A stretch of 64,000 bases of DNA, from the NCBI GenBank assembly GCA_016790225.1, contig JAEUOZ010000061.1:40575-104574 (forward strand), in the 5' to 3' direction. Shown piece after piece: positions 18,999 through 28,762 of the stretch; the first letter of the stretch is position 1, and each line of letters starts with the position of its first letter. The notes beneath the pieces were generated by a model that was not told the origin of the DNA, did not search any database, and saw only the letters and a list, made by a program, of their open reading frames with translations. The translations under genes and the position numbers were made by a program. Origin of the DNA: Rubrivivax sp. (GTDB lineage: Bacteria; Pseudomonadota; Gammaproteobacteria; Burkholderiales; Burkholderiaceae).

Positions 18999-19014
18999 GC
19001 TTGCGCAAATGCAA

Positions 19015-19038
19015 ACCCCGCCAGTGTAGTGGCGGGGT
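19015..19038 (-). terminator. Hairpin downstream of potF, probable terminator
   Basis: Perfect 9-bp stem ACCCCGCCA/TGGCGGGGT with a 6-base loop, 26 bases beyond the potF stop and just before the tRNA. On the minus strand it is followed by TTTGC, a weak T tract, so termination may be incomplete and potF transcripts could read into the tRNA. Confidence 0.6.
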
Positions 19039-19063
19039 CGGGCAAGGTGCAGCAGCGGCGGGC

Positions 19064-20164
19064 CTACTTGCCCACCTTGAAGGTCTGGAAGGTGCGGGTC
19101 TGCAGGCGGCGTGCCTCGTTGTTCAGCGCCTCGGGCACTGCCAGGCGGTCGATGTCCGCGTTGCTGGGAAAGACCACCGGGTTGCTGGCGATCTCGGGCT
19201 TCACAAAAGCCTTGGAGGCCGCGTTGGGGTTGCCGTAGAACACCGTGTTGGTCAGCGAGGCATGCACCTCGGGGCGCAGGATGTAGTCGATGAACTTGTG
19301 GGCGTTGTCCACGTTCTTGGCGTCCTTGGGGATGGCCATCGTGTCCAGGAACATCGTGGCACCCCGCGGCGGGATGAGCGCCTGGATCTTCTGGCCGGTC
19401 TTGTTCTCGGCGGCGCGCTGGTTGGCGATCAGGAAGTCGCCGGAATAGCCGAGCGAGACGCAGATCTTGCCGTTGGCCAGATCGTTGATCGGGCCGGGCG
19501 AATTGATGCGCGTGATGTGGGGACGCGCCTTCATCAGCAGTTCGCGGGCGGCGTTGTAGTCCTTTGCATCACGGCTCCAGCCGGGCTTGCCGGCGTGCAG
19601 CAGCGCCACGGGAATCACCTCGGAGGCGGAGTCCAGCAGGTGCGTGCCGCACTTCTTCAGCTTGGATACGTACTGCGGATCGAACAGCAGGTCCAGCGGA
19701 TTGGCCGGCATCGGCATGTCGCCGAGGGCTGCCTTGACCTTGTCCGGGTTGATGCCCACGGTCACGAAGCCCCAGAGCCAGGTCACCAGGTGCCGGTTGC
19801 CGGGGTCGACGCCTTCGAGCTTCTTCAGCAGCGTCGGATCGAGGTTCTTCCAGTTGGGCAGCTTGCTGCGGTCCAGCGGCAGCAGCAGATTGCCGTCGAT
19901 CTGCATCTTGGCGAAATGCGCACCCGGCACGACGATGTCATAGCCGGTCTTGCCCGCCACCAGGCGCGCATGCAGTGTCTCGTTTGCGTCGAAGTTGTCG
20001 TAGCGGACCTTGATGCCGGTTTCCTTCTCGAAATTCTTGATCGTCTCGGGCGCGATGTAGTCGGCCCAGTTCAGGATGTTCAGGACTTTCGAATCGGCCT
20101 GGGCGGGCGTGGCAAAGCTCAAGGCACCCAATAAGGCGAAGGCGGTGGCGGCGGCTCGGATCAT
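19064..20164 (-). CDS. potF: Polyamine (putrescine-type) ABC transporter substrate-binding protein
   Basis: Periplasmic binding protein of 366 residues, close to PotF/SpuD. The signal peptide ends near residue 23 (ATPAQA, then Asp). The mature protein opens with KVLNILNWADYIAPETIKNFEKETG split in the usual way, and continues with YDIVVPGAHF, LLPLDRSKLPNW, VTWLWGFVTVGIN and AYSGD-like GYSGDFLIA. It would bind putrescine or spermidine. No potGHI permease or ATPase gene adjoins it; its neighbours are a tRNA and a divergent membrane-protein gene, so it is an orphan binding protein that must share a transporter encoded elsewhere. Confidence 0.9.
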   Translation of the reverse strand: MIRAAATAFALLGALSFATPAQADSKVLNILNWADYIAPETIKNFEKETGIKVRYDNFDANETLHARLVAGKTGYDIVVPGAHFAKMQIDGNLLLPLDRSKLPNWKNLDPTLLKKLEGVDPGNRHLVTWLWGFVTVGINPDKVKAALGDMPMPANPLDLLFDPQYVSKLKKCGTHLLDSASEVIPVALLHAGKPGWSRDAKDYNAARELLMKARPHITRINSPGPINDLANGKICVSLGYSGDFLIANQRAAENKTGQKIQALIPPRGATMFLDTMAIPKDAKNVDNAHKFIDYILRPEVHASLTNTVFYGNPNAASKAFVKPEIASNPVVFPSNADIDRLAVPEALNNEARRLQTRTFQTFKVGK

Positions 20165-20335
20165 GGTGCGGGCTCTTCTGCAGCGGTGGCACCGTCAAGC
20201 GACGGCGTCGGCAGTGTGCGAGGGCGCCGAAACCCGCGGCGGCAGCGGGGCAAAACAGGCCCACCCGGCATACACACATAAGCCCTGGGGGCAAGCCTAA
20301 GATCCGTGTCCTGTTATTCGCACGAGGGCGCCGCT

Positions 20336-21313
20336 GTGGATCTCCGCATCCCCTTGCTGAATCTGGCCGCGCAACACGGCCTGGCGCGGGCAGACTTCAA
20401 CCGGCTGCTGGCGCTGGCCGGCTTGTCCGCAGAGCCGCCCGCGCTGGCGAGGCGCCTCGCGGCCGTGCTGGGCATCGCCGGTGCAGCCCTGCTGGGCCTG
20501 GGGCTCATCTTCCTGGTGGCTGCGCAGTGGGGCGATCTGGGGCGCCCGGCACGCGTGGCGCTGCTGCAGGCCGCCGTTCTGCTGCCGCTGCTGGCGGCCT
20601 GGCTGGGGCCGCGGGCGGCGCGCGCGCCCCTGGCGCTGCTGGGCTTTCTGGCCTGCGGCGGGCTGCTGGCCTACATCGGCCAGACCTACCAGACCGGGGC
20701 GGATCCCTGGCAACTGTTTGCGCTGTGGGCTCTCATCGGCCTGCCGCTGGCCTGCGCGGTGCGGCACGATGTGCTGTGGGCCCCCTGGTCCCTGGTGGCC
20801 CTGACCGGCATCTCCCTGTGGATGCAGGCCCACAGCGAGCACAGCTGGACCGTGCAGTCCCGGCATCTGACGCCTCACCTCATGGGCTGGTTGATGACGG
20901 CTGCGGTGGCCGGGCTGCTGTCGGGCCCGCTGCGGCCGATCACCGGCGCTGGGCTGTGGTCGCTGCGCACGGCGCTCACGCTGGCTTCGTTCATCGTGGC
21001 GATCACGGCGCTGGTGGGCCTCTTCAGCGCTGAGGTCCGGCCGCAATATCCACTGGGACTGCTGGTGGTGCTGCTGGGCCTGGCCCTGCTGGCCAGCCGC
21101 CGCGGTTTCGATGTCTTCGGGCTCAGCGCACTGGCGCTGGCGCTGAACGGGCTGCTCGTGGCTGGCCTGGCGCGTGCGCTGTTCTCGATGCAAGGCGGCC
21201 CGGACCCCTTCGGTCGGATCCTGCTGATCGCGCTGATCTCAGCGGGCCTGCTGGCCTTCAGCGTCAGCGCCATCCTGGCGCGCACCCGTCGCGTGCAGGG
21301 AGAGGCTGCATGA
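20336..21313 (+). CDS. DUF2157 multi-pass membrane protein
   Basis: Predicted inner-membrane protein of about 325 residues with some nine hydrophobic segments after a short soluble N-terminus. The GTG at 20336 is preferred because GAGGG precedes it and the protein then begins VDLRIPLLNLAAQHGL, as this family does; an in-frame GTG at 20306 lacks a ribosome binding site. The family (DUF2157) has no established function and usually stands beside DUF4401 and GDYXXLXY genes, as here. Its stop overlaps the next start by four bases (ATGA). Confidence 0.82.
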   Translation: MDLRIPLLNLAAQHGLARADFNRLLALAGLSAEPPALARRLAAVLGIAGAALLGLGLIFLVAAQWGDLGRPARVALLQAAVLLPLLAAWLGPRAARAPLALLGFLACGGLLAYIGQTYQTGADPWQLFALWALIGLPLACAVRHDVLWAPWSLVALTGISLWMQAHSEHSWTVQSRHLTPHLMGWLMTAAVAGLLSGPLRPITGAGLWSLRTALTLASFIVAITALVGLFSAEVRPQYPLGLLVVLLGLALLASRRGFDVFGLSALALALNGLLVAGLARALFSMQGGPDPFGRILLIALISAGLLAFSVSAILARTRRVQGEAA

Positions 21314-22971
21314 CCGCCGCTGCCCGCACCCGGCTGGCGCAGGTGCTGGCACAGGCCGTCGAACAGGGTTTGCTGCCCGCCGGCACGCAGGCCCATCCGG
21401 AGCCCGTGCGGCCCTGGCCGGTGGTCCTGCTCACGGCCTTGGGCGCCTGGCTGGCCGCCATCCCGCTGCTGCTGTTCATGGCGATGGTCTTCGGCCCGTT
21501 CTTCAACCAGGGCGCCGGCCCCTACCTGATCGCGGGGCTGAGCGGGGCCGCCGCGGTGGCTGCACTGCGCAGCACACGCCTGCCGCTGTTTGCGGAACAG
21601 CTGGCCGTGCCTGCCCTGGTGGCGGGGCTGGGTTCGCTGGCCGTGGGCCTGATGCGCGATCTCACGGCCGACCTGGCTGCCTGGCTGCTGGCGCTGGTCT
21701 GCCTGGGGCTGGCGGCCGCGCTGCGGCCCCTGTGGCTGCGCCTGTTGCTGGGGGCAGCGGCGGCAGGTCTGCTGATGGTCACGGTGCTGGGTGACACGGT
21801 GCTGAGCTTCCAGAGGCCTGGCCGCACCTGGCTGGCCGTGCACCTGGCCGGCGCCCTGGTACTGGCCCTGCACGCCGCGCAGTCCCTGGCCTTCGGTCGC
21901 CGCCAGGCCGAGCTCTTCCTGGGCTGGAGCGAGGCCGTGGCCTGCGGCGCGGGGCTCGCCGTGCTGATGGGGCTGGCGGCGGTCTCCGGCATGAGCTTCC
22001 TCGTGCACGGCGCCACCGGGCTGCCCGCAGGGGGTGCTGCACCGGCCGAGCTGCTGCCGCGCGGCGCTTCCGCGCTGCTGGCGCTGGCTGCCACCGCCCT
22101 GGCTGCAAGAGCCTGGCCCAGCCTGCGGCGCGCGCCGACGGTGGCACTGGGCCTGCTGCTGGCGGTGCTCGCGGCCTTCATGGCCTCACTGGGCGCGGTC
22201 CTGCTGGCACTGGCGCTGGCGGCCACCACCGGCCGCCATCGTCGCGCAGCCGCCGCAGCCTTGGCTGCGGTCTGGATCATCGGCGCCTTCTACTACGCGC
22301 TGCAGTGGCCGCTGGCGCAGAAATCGGCCCTGCTGGCCGGCGCCGGTCTGCTGGCCTTGGCGCTGGCCGGCTGGTGGCGCAGCGTCGCCAACCTGTCGGC
22401 GGCGAGGGGCAGTGCCGGGCCCGCTGCCGTGGCCGATGAAGGCGGTAGCGCAGTGTCGCCCCTGCAGGGTCATCCGCGGCTCGCCTGGCTGCTGCCGGCC
22501 ACCGCCGTCGCCGCTGTCGCGCTGACGGCCACGGCGGTCTGGCAGAAGGAGCAGCTGATTTCCAAGGGCAGACCTTCGCTGGTGGAACTGGCGCCGGTGG
22601 ACCCGAGATCCCTGATGCAGGGCGACTACATGGCCCTGGCCTACCGGTTGCCGAAGGAACTGGCCACCGAGCTCGCCCGGGTGGACAGCTCGCAGCGCCC
22701 TTGGCTGGTGGTCCGCCGTGACGAGCGCAACGTGCTGCTGCCGCAGCGAAAGCTGATGCCGCCCGCCGGCGCCGGTGCGCTGCAGCCGGGCGAGGAACTC
22801 ATCGAGCTCAGCCCCAAGGATGGGCGCTGGGTCATCGTGACCGACGCCTGGTTCTTCAAGGAAGGCGAGATGGATCGGTGGCTGCCGGCGCGATATGCCG
22901 AATTCCGCCTGCTGCCGGACGGCCGCGCGCTGATGGTCGGCCTGCGGGATGCGGACTTGAAGCCGCTGTGA
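21310..22971 (+). CDS. DUF4401 membrane domain fused to a GDYXXLXY domain
   Basis: A 553-residue protein. About residues 35-370 form ten or more membrane segments of the DUF4401 type. After one more hydrophobic segment (about 393-415) comes a soluble domain with the motif GDYMALAY at 438-445, the name-giving signature of the GDYXXLXY family, and a C-terminal RYAEFRLLPDGRALMVGL typical of that family. In the bacteria I know these are often separate neighbouring genes, so this is a natural fusion. Overlap with the DUF2157 gene suggests the two products act together in the inner membrane. Function unknown. Confidence 0.82.
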   Translation: MTAAARTRLAQVLAQAVEQGLLPAGTQAHPEPVRPWPVVLLTALGAWLAAIPLLLFMAMVFGPFFNQGAGPYLIAGLSGAAAVAALRSTRLPLFAEQLAVPALVAGLGSLAVGLMRDLTADLAAWLLALVCLGLAAALRPLWLRLLLGAAAAGLLMVTVLGDTVLSFQRPGRTWLAVHLAGALVLALHAAQSLAFGRRQAELFLGWSEAVACGAGLAVLMGLAAVSGMSFLVHGATGLPAGGAAPAELLPRGASALLALAATALAARAWPSLRRAPTVALGLLLAVLAAFMASLGAVLLALALAATTGRHRRAAAAALAAVWIIGAFYYALQWPLAQKSALLAGAGLLALALAGWWRSVANLSAARGSAGPAAVADEGGSAVSPLQGHPRLAWLLPATAVAAVALTATAVWQKEQLISKGRPSLVELAPVDPRSLMQGDYMALAYRLPKELATELARVDSSQRPWLVVRRDERNVLLPQRKLMPPAGAGALQPGEELIELSPKDGRWVIVTDAWFFKEGEMDRWLPARYAEFRLLPDGRALMVGLRDADLKPL

Positions 22972-23002
22972 GGCGCCCGGGCGCCCGCTGCGCTGGCGCC
23001 GG

Positions 23003-24037
23003 CTACTTCTGGCTCAGCGCATTGCCCACCAGGCGCGCCGTGATGTCCACGATCTGGATCATGCGGCCGTAGGGCATGCGTGTGGGCCCGATCACGCCCA
23101 GGGTGCCGACGACGCGGCCATCGACCTCATAAGGCGCGGTCACCACCGACAGCTCCTCGAAGGGCACAACCCGGCTCTCTCCGCCGATATAGATGCGCAC
23201 ACCCTCGGCGCGGCTGGAGACATCGAGCAGCCGCATGAGCTCGGTCTTCTGCTCGAAGACATCGAACAGCTTGCGCAGGGCACCCATGTCATGGCCAAGA
23301 TCCTGCACGCCCAGCAGGTTGCGCTCGCCCGAGACCACCACCTGCTCGCTCTCGGCCATGGCCTCGGTGCCGGCCTGCACGGCCGCCTGCATCAGCGTGG
23401 CGATCTCGCCGCGCAGCGCATCCACCTCGTGCTTCAGGCGCTCGCGCACCTCTTCCACGGTGAGGCCGCCGTAGTGGGCATTCAGGTAATTGGTGGCTTC
23501 CACCAGTTCGGTCTGGCCGTAATCCCGCGCCGTGAAGATCACGCGGTTCTGCACATCGCCATCGGGCGAGACGATGATCACCAGCACGCGGCGCTCGCCC
23601 AGCCGCAGAAACTCGATGTGGCGAAAGACACTGGCCTTGCGCGGCGCGCTGACGATGCCCACATAGGTGGACAACTGCGACAGCGTCTGCGCCGCGGCGG
23701 TGATCACGCGCTGCGGCTGATCCGGGTGAAGATGTTCGCGCGCCGCCGCGACCTCGGCCGCGCCGGCTTCCAGATCCAGCGCACTGGAGGTGAGCATGGT
23801 GTCCACGAAGAGCCGGTAGCCACGCGCCGTGGGCACGCGCCCCGCGCTGGTGTGGGGGCTGGCGATCAGGCCCAGCTCTTCCAGATCGCTCATCACATTG
23901 CGGATGGTGGCCGGCGAGAGATCCAGCCCGGACGCGCGCGACAAGGTGCGAGAACCCACGGGCTGGCCATCGGCGATATAGCGCTCGACGAGGGTTTTCA
24001 GCAACGTGCGGGAACGATCATCCAGCATGAAATTCAT
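23003..24037 (-). CDS. hrcA: Heat-inducible transcription repressor HrcA
   Basis: A 344-residue repressor that binds CIRCE operators of chaperone genes and needs GroEL for activity. The N-terminal winged helix shows [41 protein letters not shown] and [16 protein letters not shown]; the rest is the GAF-like HrcA domain, ending in [16 protein letters not shown]. Start is the ATG at 24037; a second ATG three codons in is also possible. It is divergent from nadK, the usual betaproteobacterial arrangement. No CIRCE element is seen next to it, so its targets lie elsewhere. Confidence 0.96.
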   Translation of the reverse strand: MNFMLDDRSRTLLKTLVERYIADGQPVGSRTLSRASGLDLSPATIRNVMSDLEELGLIASPHTSAGRVPTARGYRLFVDTMLTSSALDLEAGAAEVAAAREHLHPDQPQRVITAAAQTLSQLSTYVGIVSAPRKASVFRHIEFLRLGERRVLVIIVSPDGDVQNRVIFTARDYGQTELVEATNYLNAHYGGLTVEEVRERLKHEVDALRGEIATLMQAAVQAGTEAMAESEQVVVSGERNLLGVQDLGHDMGALRKLFDVFEQKTELMRLLDVSSRAEGVRIYIGGESRVVPFEELSVVTAPYEVDGRVVGTLGVIGPTRMPYGRMIQIVDITARLVGNALSQK

Positions 24038-24109
24038 TGTACGGAGCGCCCTGCGCGGCCGGCCCCCCGCAGCAAATGGCCGGCATTCCCTTCAAACCCC
24101 TATGGTTAA

Positions 24110-24994
24110 ATGATCCGCATGGCCGCCCGATTCCGACACGCCGCCATCGTCGGCAAGTTCCAGGCGCGCGGCATCCTGCCGCTGCTGGAAGAACTGGCGC
24201 GCTTCATCGCCGGCCAGGGGCTTGAGGTTTCCTTCGAGCGTGAAACCGCGCTGAATACCGGCGTCGGCCACTATGAGGCGCTGTCGGCCGCCGAGATGGG
24301 CGCGCGCTGCGACTTTGCCGTGGTGGTGGGTGGTGACGGCACGATGCTGGGCATCGCACGCGAGCTGGCCCGCTACAACCTGCCGCTGGTGGGCATCAAC
24401 CAGGGTCGCCTGGGCTTCATCACCGACATCCCGCAGGATCGCTTTCGCGAGGCGCTGGCGCCCATCCTGGCCGGCGACTATGAAGAAGAGCACCGCGCCA
24501 TGCTCGAAGGCGAGGTGTGGCGCGATGGCGAGCGCATCTTCGAGGGCCTGTCGATGAACGACGTGGTCGTCAGCCGAGGTGCGACCGCGAGCATGGTGGA
24601 GCTGCGCGTGGACATCGGCGAGGAGTTTGTCGCCAACATGCGCGCCGATGGCCTGATCATCGCGTCGCCCACGGGATCGACGGCCTATGCACTGTCGGCC
24701 GGCGGGCCCATCCTGCACCCGCGCATCGGCGGCTGGGTGCTGGTGCCGATCGCTTCCCACACGCTGTCCAACCGCCCCATCGTGCTGCCGGATCACGACG
24801 AGGTGCGCATCGAGATCGTGGCCGGGCGCGATGCCTCCGCCAACTTCGACATGCACAGCCTGGCGAGCCTGCTGCATGGCGATCAGGTGCGCGTGCGGCG
24901 CTCGCAGCACAAGGTGCGCTTCCTGCACCCGCGCGGCTGGAGCTACTACGCCACCCTGCGGCGCAAGCTGCGCTGGTACGAGGGCGTGGTGTGA
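24110..24994 (+). CDS. nadK: NAD kinase
   Basis: ATP-dependent NAD kinase of 294 residues making NADP. The GGDGT motif is at 74-78 with the catalytic Asp76, followed by [44 protein letters not shown] and the C-terminal ANFDMHS. Two in-frame ATGs (24110 and 24119) are possible starts. It precedes recN by about 100 bases, and nadK-recN-rapZ appears to be a transcription unit divergent from hrcA. Confidence 0.96.
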   Translation: MIRMAARFRHAAIVGKFQARGILPLLEELARFIAGQGLEVSFERETALNTGVGHYEALSAAEMGARCDFAVVVGGDGTMLGIARELARYNLPLVGINQGRLGFITDIPQDRFREALAPILAGDYEEEHRAMLEGEVWRDGERIFEGLSMNDVVVSRGATASMVELRVDIGEEFVANMRADGLIIASPTGSTAYALSAGGPILHPRIGGWVLVPIASHTLSNRPIVLPDHDEVRIEIVAGRDASANFDMHSLASLLHGDQVRVRRSQHKVRFLHPRGWSYYATLRRKLRWYEGVV

Positions 24995-25093
24995 CGGCCC
25001 CGGCGGCCCGCGGGCGCGGGGCTTGACCGGGTGGCCTGAAGGGGCGAAGCGCGCACGCCAGCAGTGTCACCACGATCCGCTACGCTTGAGCCC

Positions 25094-26800
25094 ATGTTGC
25101 GCCGGCTGTCCCTGAAGGATTTTGTGATCGTCTCCGAGCTGGAGATCGACTGGGGCGCGCACTTCTGCGCGCTCACCGGCGAGACGGGCGCCGGCAAGTC
25201 CATCCTGATCGATGCCCTGCAGCTGGCCCTGGGCAATCGGGCGGATGCCGCCGCCGTGCGCGAAGGCGCGGCCCGAGCCGAGATCTGCGCGGAATTCGAC
25301 ACGCCCCCCTCGTTGCGCGCCTGGCTCGAAGAGGCCGGTTTTCCCGTCGACGACAGCCTCTTGCTGCGCCGCGTGATCGATGCCCAGGGCAAGAGCCGCG
25401 CCTGGGTCAATGGCAGTGCCGCGACGCTGGCGCAGCTGCGCGAGGCCGCGGATCAGCTGGTCGACATCCATGGCCAGCACGCCTGGCAGAGTCTCACGCG
25501 GCCGGCCGCCGTGCGCGCCTTGCTGGACGAACAGGCGGGCATCGACACCGCGGCGCTGGAGCAGGCCTTTGCGCAATGGCGCAGCGCCGTCGCCGCGCTG
25601 GACGATGCGCGCACACGGCAGCACAGCCTGGAGCAGGAGCGTGAACGCCTGCAGTGGCAGATCAGCGAGCTGGACAAGCTCGCCCCGGCCGAAGGCGAAT
25701 GGGAGACGCTGGACGCCGAGCACCGTCGCCTGGCCAATGCGCAATCCCTGCTGGACGCCGCGCAGCGGGCCTTGCAGGCCTTGTCGGAATCCGAGCCTTC
25801 GGCGCTGGGGCTGCAGGCGCAGGCCCAGGTTGCGCTGGCGGACGTCGCCGCACTGGATCCGGAGCTGGCGGCCGTGGCCGGCGTGCTGAGCGAAGCGCAG
25901 GCCCTGATCGACGACGCGGCGCACAGCCTGCAGGCCTACCTCGGGCACCGCGAGCCGGACCCCGAACGACTGGCCGCGCTGGACGCGCGGCTGGCGGCCT
26001 GGATCGGCCTGGCACGGCGCTACCGCCGCCCGCCGGCCGACTTGCCTGCCTTGCTGGCCGGCTGGCGCGGCGAACTGCGCACGCTGGAAGCCGCGGCCGA
26101 TCTGCAGGCGCTGCAGAGCGCGGTCGAAACGGCGCTCGAACACTGGACTTCGCTCGCGCGCCAGGTCAGCCAACGCCGCCACTCGGCCGCGCCGCAGCTG
26201 GCCAAGGCCGTGACCCGCGCGATGCAAGGTCTGGGCATGGCCGGCGGGCGCTTCGAAGTCGCGCTGCTGCCCCAGGATCAGCCTCAGGCCTACGGCGCCG
26301 AATCGGCGGAGTTCCGCGTGGCCGGGCATGCAGGCAGCACGCCGCGCCCCTTGGCCAAGGTGGCCTCGGGCGGCGAGCTGTCGCGGCTGGCGCTGGCCAT
26401 TGCGGCGACCGCCGCCCAGGAGCGCAGCAAGGCCAGCACCCTCGCCTCACACAGCGGCCGGGCCTCGGCCGTGCGCGACGGCGCTGCGCCGGCCACCCTG
26501 ATCTTCGACGAGATCGATGCCGGCGTGGGTGGTGACGTGGCCAATGCCGTGGGCCGGCTGATGAAGCAGCTGGGCGCGGCCACGCAGGTGCTGGCCGTGA
26601 CGCATCTGGCGCAGGTGGCCGCCTGCGCGGATGATCACTACGTCGTGGCCAAGCAGGGCCGCGCCGGCGTGACGCACAGCAGCGTCAGCGCCGTCACCGG
26701 CGAGGCGCGCGTGGCCGAGATCGCGCGCATGCTGGGCGGCGCGCATCTGGGTGCGACCAGCCGCGCTCATGCCCAGGCGCTGCTGGAGGAACGCCGATGA
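25094..26800 (+). CDS. recN: DNA repair protein RecN
   Basis: SMC-like ATPase of 568 residues involved in double-strand-break repair. Walker A GETGAGKS is at 29-36. The middle is a long Ala/Leu/Gln-rich coiled coil (about 150-370), then comes the C-terminal ATPase half with [14 protein letters not shown] (signature) and [12 protein letters not shown] (Walker B near 470). The ATG at 25094 is chosen because [13 protein letters not shown] is the family start; a GTG 30 bases upstream lacks support. No LexA-type box is visible upstream. Its stop overlaps the rapZ start by four bases. Confidence 0.96.
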   Translation: MLRRLSLKDFVIVSELEIDWGAHFCALTGETGAGKSILIDALQLALGNRADAAAVREGAARAEICAEFDTPPSLRAWLEEAGFPVDDSLLLRRVIDAQGKSRAWVNGSAATLAQLREAADQLVDIHGQHAWQSLTRPAAVRALLDEQAGIDTAALEQAFAQWRSAVAALDDARTRQHSLEQERERLQWQISELDKLAPAEGEWETLDAEHRRLANAQSLLDAAQRALQALSESEPSALGLQAQAQVALADVAALDPELAAVAGVLSEAQALIDDAAHSLQAYLGHREPDPERLAALDARLAAWIGLARRYRRPPADLPALLAGWRGELRTLEAAADLQALQSAVETALEHWTSLARQVSQRRHSAAPQLAKAVTRAMQGLGMAGGRFEVALLPQDQPQAYGAESAEFRVAGHAGSTPRPLAKVASGGELSRLALAIAATAAQERSKASTLASHSGRASAVRDGAAPATLIFDEIDAGVGGDVANAVGRLMKQLGAATQVLAVTHLAQVAACADDHYVVAKQGRAGVTHSSVSAVTGEARVAEIARMLGGAHLGATSRAHAQALLEERR

Positions 26801-27774
26801 GCACCCCGGCCGGCCGGCCGATGGACGGCGGGTCCGCCGAAAGCGCCTTGCCCGGGGTGCATCCGTCGCAGCCTTCGACTGCCTCCGGGGCCGGGCCCTC
26901 GCGCGGCGAGGTCGTCATCGTCACCGGCATCTCGGGCTCGGGCAAGTCGGTCGCCCTGCACGCGCTGGAGGATGCCGGCTTCTTCTGCGTGGATAACCTT
27001 CCACCCGAGCTGCTGCGGGATTTCATCCGGCTCGAGCACGAACGCTACAGCGCGCGCGTGGCCGCTGCCGTCGATGTGCGCACGGCCGGTTCACTGCCGC
27101 ACCTGCTGCCCCTGATCGGCGAGCTGCGCCGCGAAGGCGTCGATGTGCGGGTGCTCTTTCTCGATGCCGCCACCGACGTGCTGGTGCGGCGCTACTCCGA
27201 GACGCGGCGCCCGCATCCGCTGGCCAAGGTCACCAGCGCGGGTGACCGCCTGCAGGCGCTGGAGGAATCGATCGAACTCGAACGACTGCTGCTGGCCGAG
27301 CTGCGCGATGTCTCCACCGTCATCGACACCACGCAGCTGCGCCCGGTGCAGCTGCGCCACTGGGTGCGGGAGCTGGTCGGCGCACGGCGCTCCAACCTGA
27401 CGCTGGTCTTCGAATCCTTCGCCTTCAAGCATGGCGTGCCGCTGGATGCCGACTTCGTCTTCGACGTGCGCGTCCTGCCCAACCCCTTCTATGTGCGTGA
27501 GCTGCGCAGCCTGACGGGCCAGGACGAGCCCGTGGCTGCCTACCTGCGTGCACAGCCCGAGGTGCACGAGATGCTCGCGCAGATCGAGGGCTTCCTGCGC
27601 CGCTGGCTTCCGGGGTTTGCCTCGGATCAGCGCAGCTACCTCACGGTCGCGCTGGGCTGCACCGGCGGCCAGCACCGTTCGGTCTTTGGTGTCGAGTGGC
27701 TCGCGCAGCGCTTTGCCGATTCGCAGGCGACCCTGGTGCGCCACCGCGAACTGGATGCCCGTGAGCGCGCCTGA
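26797..27774 (+). CDS. rapZ: RNase adapter protein / nucleotide-binding protein RapZ (YvcJ family)
   Basis: P-loop protein of 325 residues. In E. coli RapZ guides RNase E to the sRNA GlmZ and so controls glucosamine-6-phosphate synthase. Walker A is GISGSGKS at 44-51, followed by [40 protein letters not shown] and the C-terminal [10 protein letters not shown]. About 37 extra N-terminal residues, rich in Pro/Ser/Gly, precede the conserved start. The ATGA overlap with recN may explain this extension. In this order the PTS-linked role of the family is not implied by neighbours. Confidence 0.93.
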   Translation: MSTPAGRPMDGGSAESALPGVHPSQPSTASGAGPSRGEVVIVTGISGSGKSVALHALEDAGFFCVDNLPPELLRDFIRLEHERYSARVAAAVDVRTAGSLPHLLPLIGELRREGVDVRVLFLDAATDVLVRRYSETRRPHPLAKVTSAGDRLQALEESIELERLLLAELRDVSTVIDTTQLRPVQLRHWVRELVGARRSNLTLVFESFAFKHGVPLDADFVFDVRVLPNPFYVRELRSLTGQDEPVAAYLRAQPEVHEMLAQIEGFLRRWLPGFASDQRSYLTVALGCTGGQHRSVFGVEWLAQRFADSQATLVRHRELDARERA

Positions 27775-28414
27775 CACCGGCATTCGCGCGGTCTCCGCCT
27801 CGTTCGAGGCCCTGCCGCTGTTTCCGCTGCGCACCGTGCTGTTTCCCGGCGGACGCCTGGCCTTGAAGGTCTTCGAGGCGCGCTACCTGGATCTGGTCTC
27901 GCGCTGCCTGCGGCAATCGCAGGCCTTCGGGGTGATCTCCCTGAGCCAGGGCGCCGAGGCCGGGCCGCAGCAGGCCGAGCGGGTGCGCATCGAATCCGTC
28001 GGGGTGCTGGCCGGCATCGACACCGTGGATGGCGAGCAGGCCGGCATCCTGAAGGTCACTTGCACCGGCCTGCAGCGCTTCCGCCTGCTGGGCGCCCCGT
28101 CGCAAGCCGCCGACGGCTTGTGGTCGGCACCGGCCGAGCCCATGGCCGACGATGCCCCCGAGCCGCCGCCGCCGGATCTGCAGGCCAGCGCAGAGGCCCT
28201 GGCCCGGGCCGTGGAGCGACTGAAAGTCCAGGGGCACGACGTCGTGCCCGCGCCGCTGCGCCTGGATGATGCGGGCTGGGTGGCCAACCGCTGGTGCGAA
28301 CTGCTGCCCATCCGCCAGGCCGCGCGCCAGAAGCTGATGGAGCTGGACGATCCCGTTGTCCGCCTGCGGCTGGTGGACCAGTACCTGCGCGCGCAGAAGG
28401 TGTTGTCGGAGTGA
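27755..28414 (+). CDS. Lon N-terminal (LAN) domain protein
   Basis: A 219-residue protein consisting of the Lon substrate-binding domain alone, without ATPase or protease. Landmarks are [30 protein letters not shown] split near residues 15-45, then FGVISL, VGVLAGI and [14 protein letters not shown]. The C-terminal half is helical with [16 protein letters not shown]. The ATG at 27755 overlaps the rapZ end by 20 bases; a GTG at 27761 is an alternative. The cellular role of such free-standing domains is not established. Confidence 0.87.
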   Translation: MPVSAPDTGIRAVSASFEALPLFPLRTVLFPGGRLALKVFEARYLDLVSRCLRQSQAFGVISLSQGAEAGPQQAERVRIESVGVLAGIDTVDGEQAGILKVTCTGLQRFRLLGAPSQAADGLWSAPAEPMADDAPEPPPPDLQASAEALARAVERLKVQGHDVVPAPLRLDDAGWVANRWCELLPIRQAARQKLMELDDPVVRLRLVDQYLRAQKVLSE

Positions 28415-28430
28415 GCCTTGAGGCGTTGAT

Positions 28431-28745
28431 AGCGCCCCCAGGGCCGGGCTGCGCCCAGCCCGCCCCCCGCGGGGGTTCAAGCAAAGTGGCAAAGCCACAT
28501 TGGCTTGAGAGCGCCCCCAGGGCCGGGCTGCGCCCAGCCCGCCCCCCGCGGAGGTTCAGGCAAAGTGGCAAAGCCACATTGGCTTGAGAGCGCCCCCAGG
28601 GCCGGGCTGCGCCCAGCCCGCCCCCGCGGGGGTTCAGGCAAAGTGGCAAAGCCACATTGGCTTCTGAGCGCCCCCAGGGCCGGGCTGCGCCCAGCCCGCC
28701 CCCCGCGGGGGTTCAGGCAAAGTGGCAAAGCCACATTGGCTTCTG
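28431..28745. repeat. Four tandem 79-bp repeats
   Basis: Four direct copies start at 28431, 28510, 28589 and 28667 (periods 79, 79, 78), ending at 28745. Each copy runs AGCGCCCCCAGGGCCGGGCT, then GCGCCCAGCCCGCCCCCCGC, then GGGGGTTCAGGCAAAGTGGC, then AAAGCCACATTGGCTTCTG or a variant. Copies differ by only a few bases (a lost C in copy 3, GGAGG in copy 2, TTCAAGC in copy 1). Every unit holds three inverted repeats: GGGCTG-CGCC-CAGCCC, GTGGC-AAA-GCCAC and AAGCCA-CAT-TGGCTT. The block fills the gap between two convergent genes, reaching 17 bases from the mutY stop. Open frames through it are by-products of the 79-bp period. Confidence 0.95.
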
Positions 28746-28762
28746 AGTGCGCGGGCAGCGGC

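Noticed and set aside
24038..24109. CIRCE operator or heat-shock promoter between hrcA and nadK
   Set aside because: No TTAGCACTC/GAGTGCTAA inverted repeat and no convincing sigma-32 -35/-10 pair were found.
25000..25093. LexA box upstream of recN
   Set aside because: No CTGT-N8-ACAG-like palindrome is present; the same holds for the region before the uvrA start.
28431..28745. CRISPR-like array
   Set aside because: The 79-bp units abut directly with no unique spacers, and no cas genes are near; these are plain tandem repeats.
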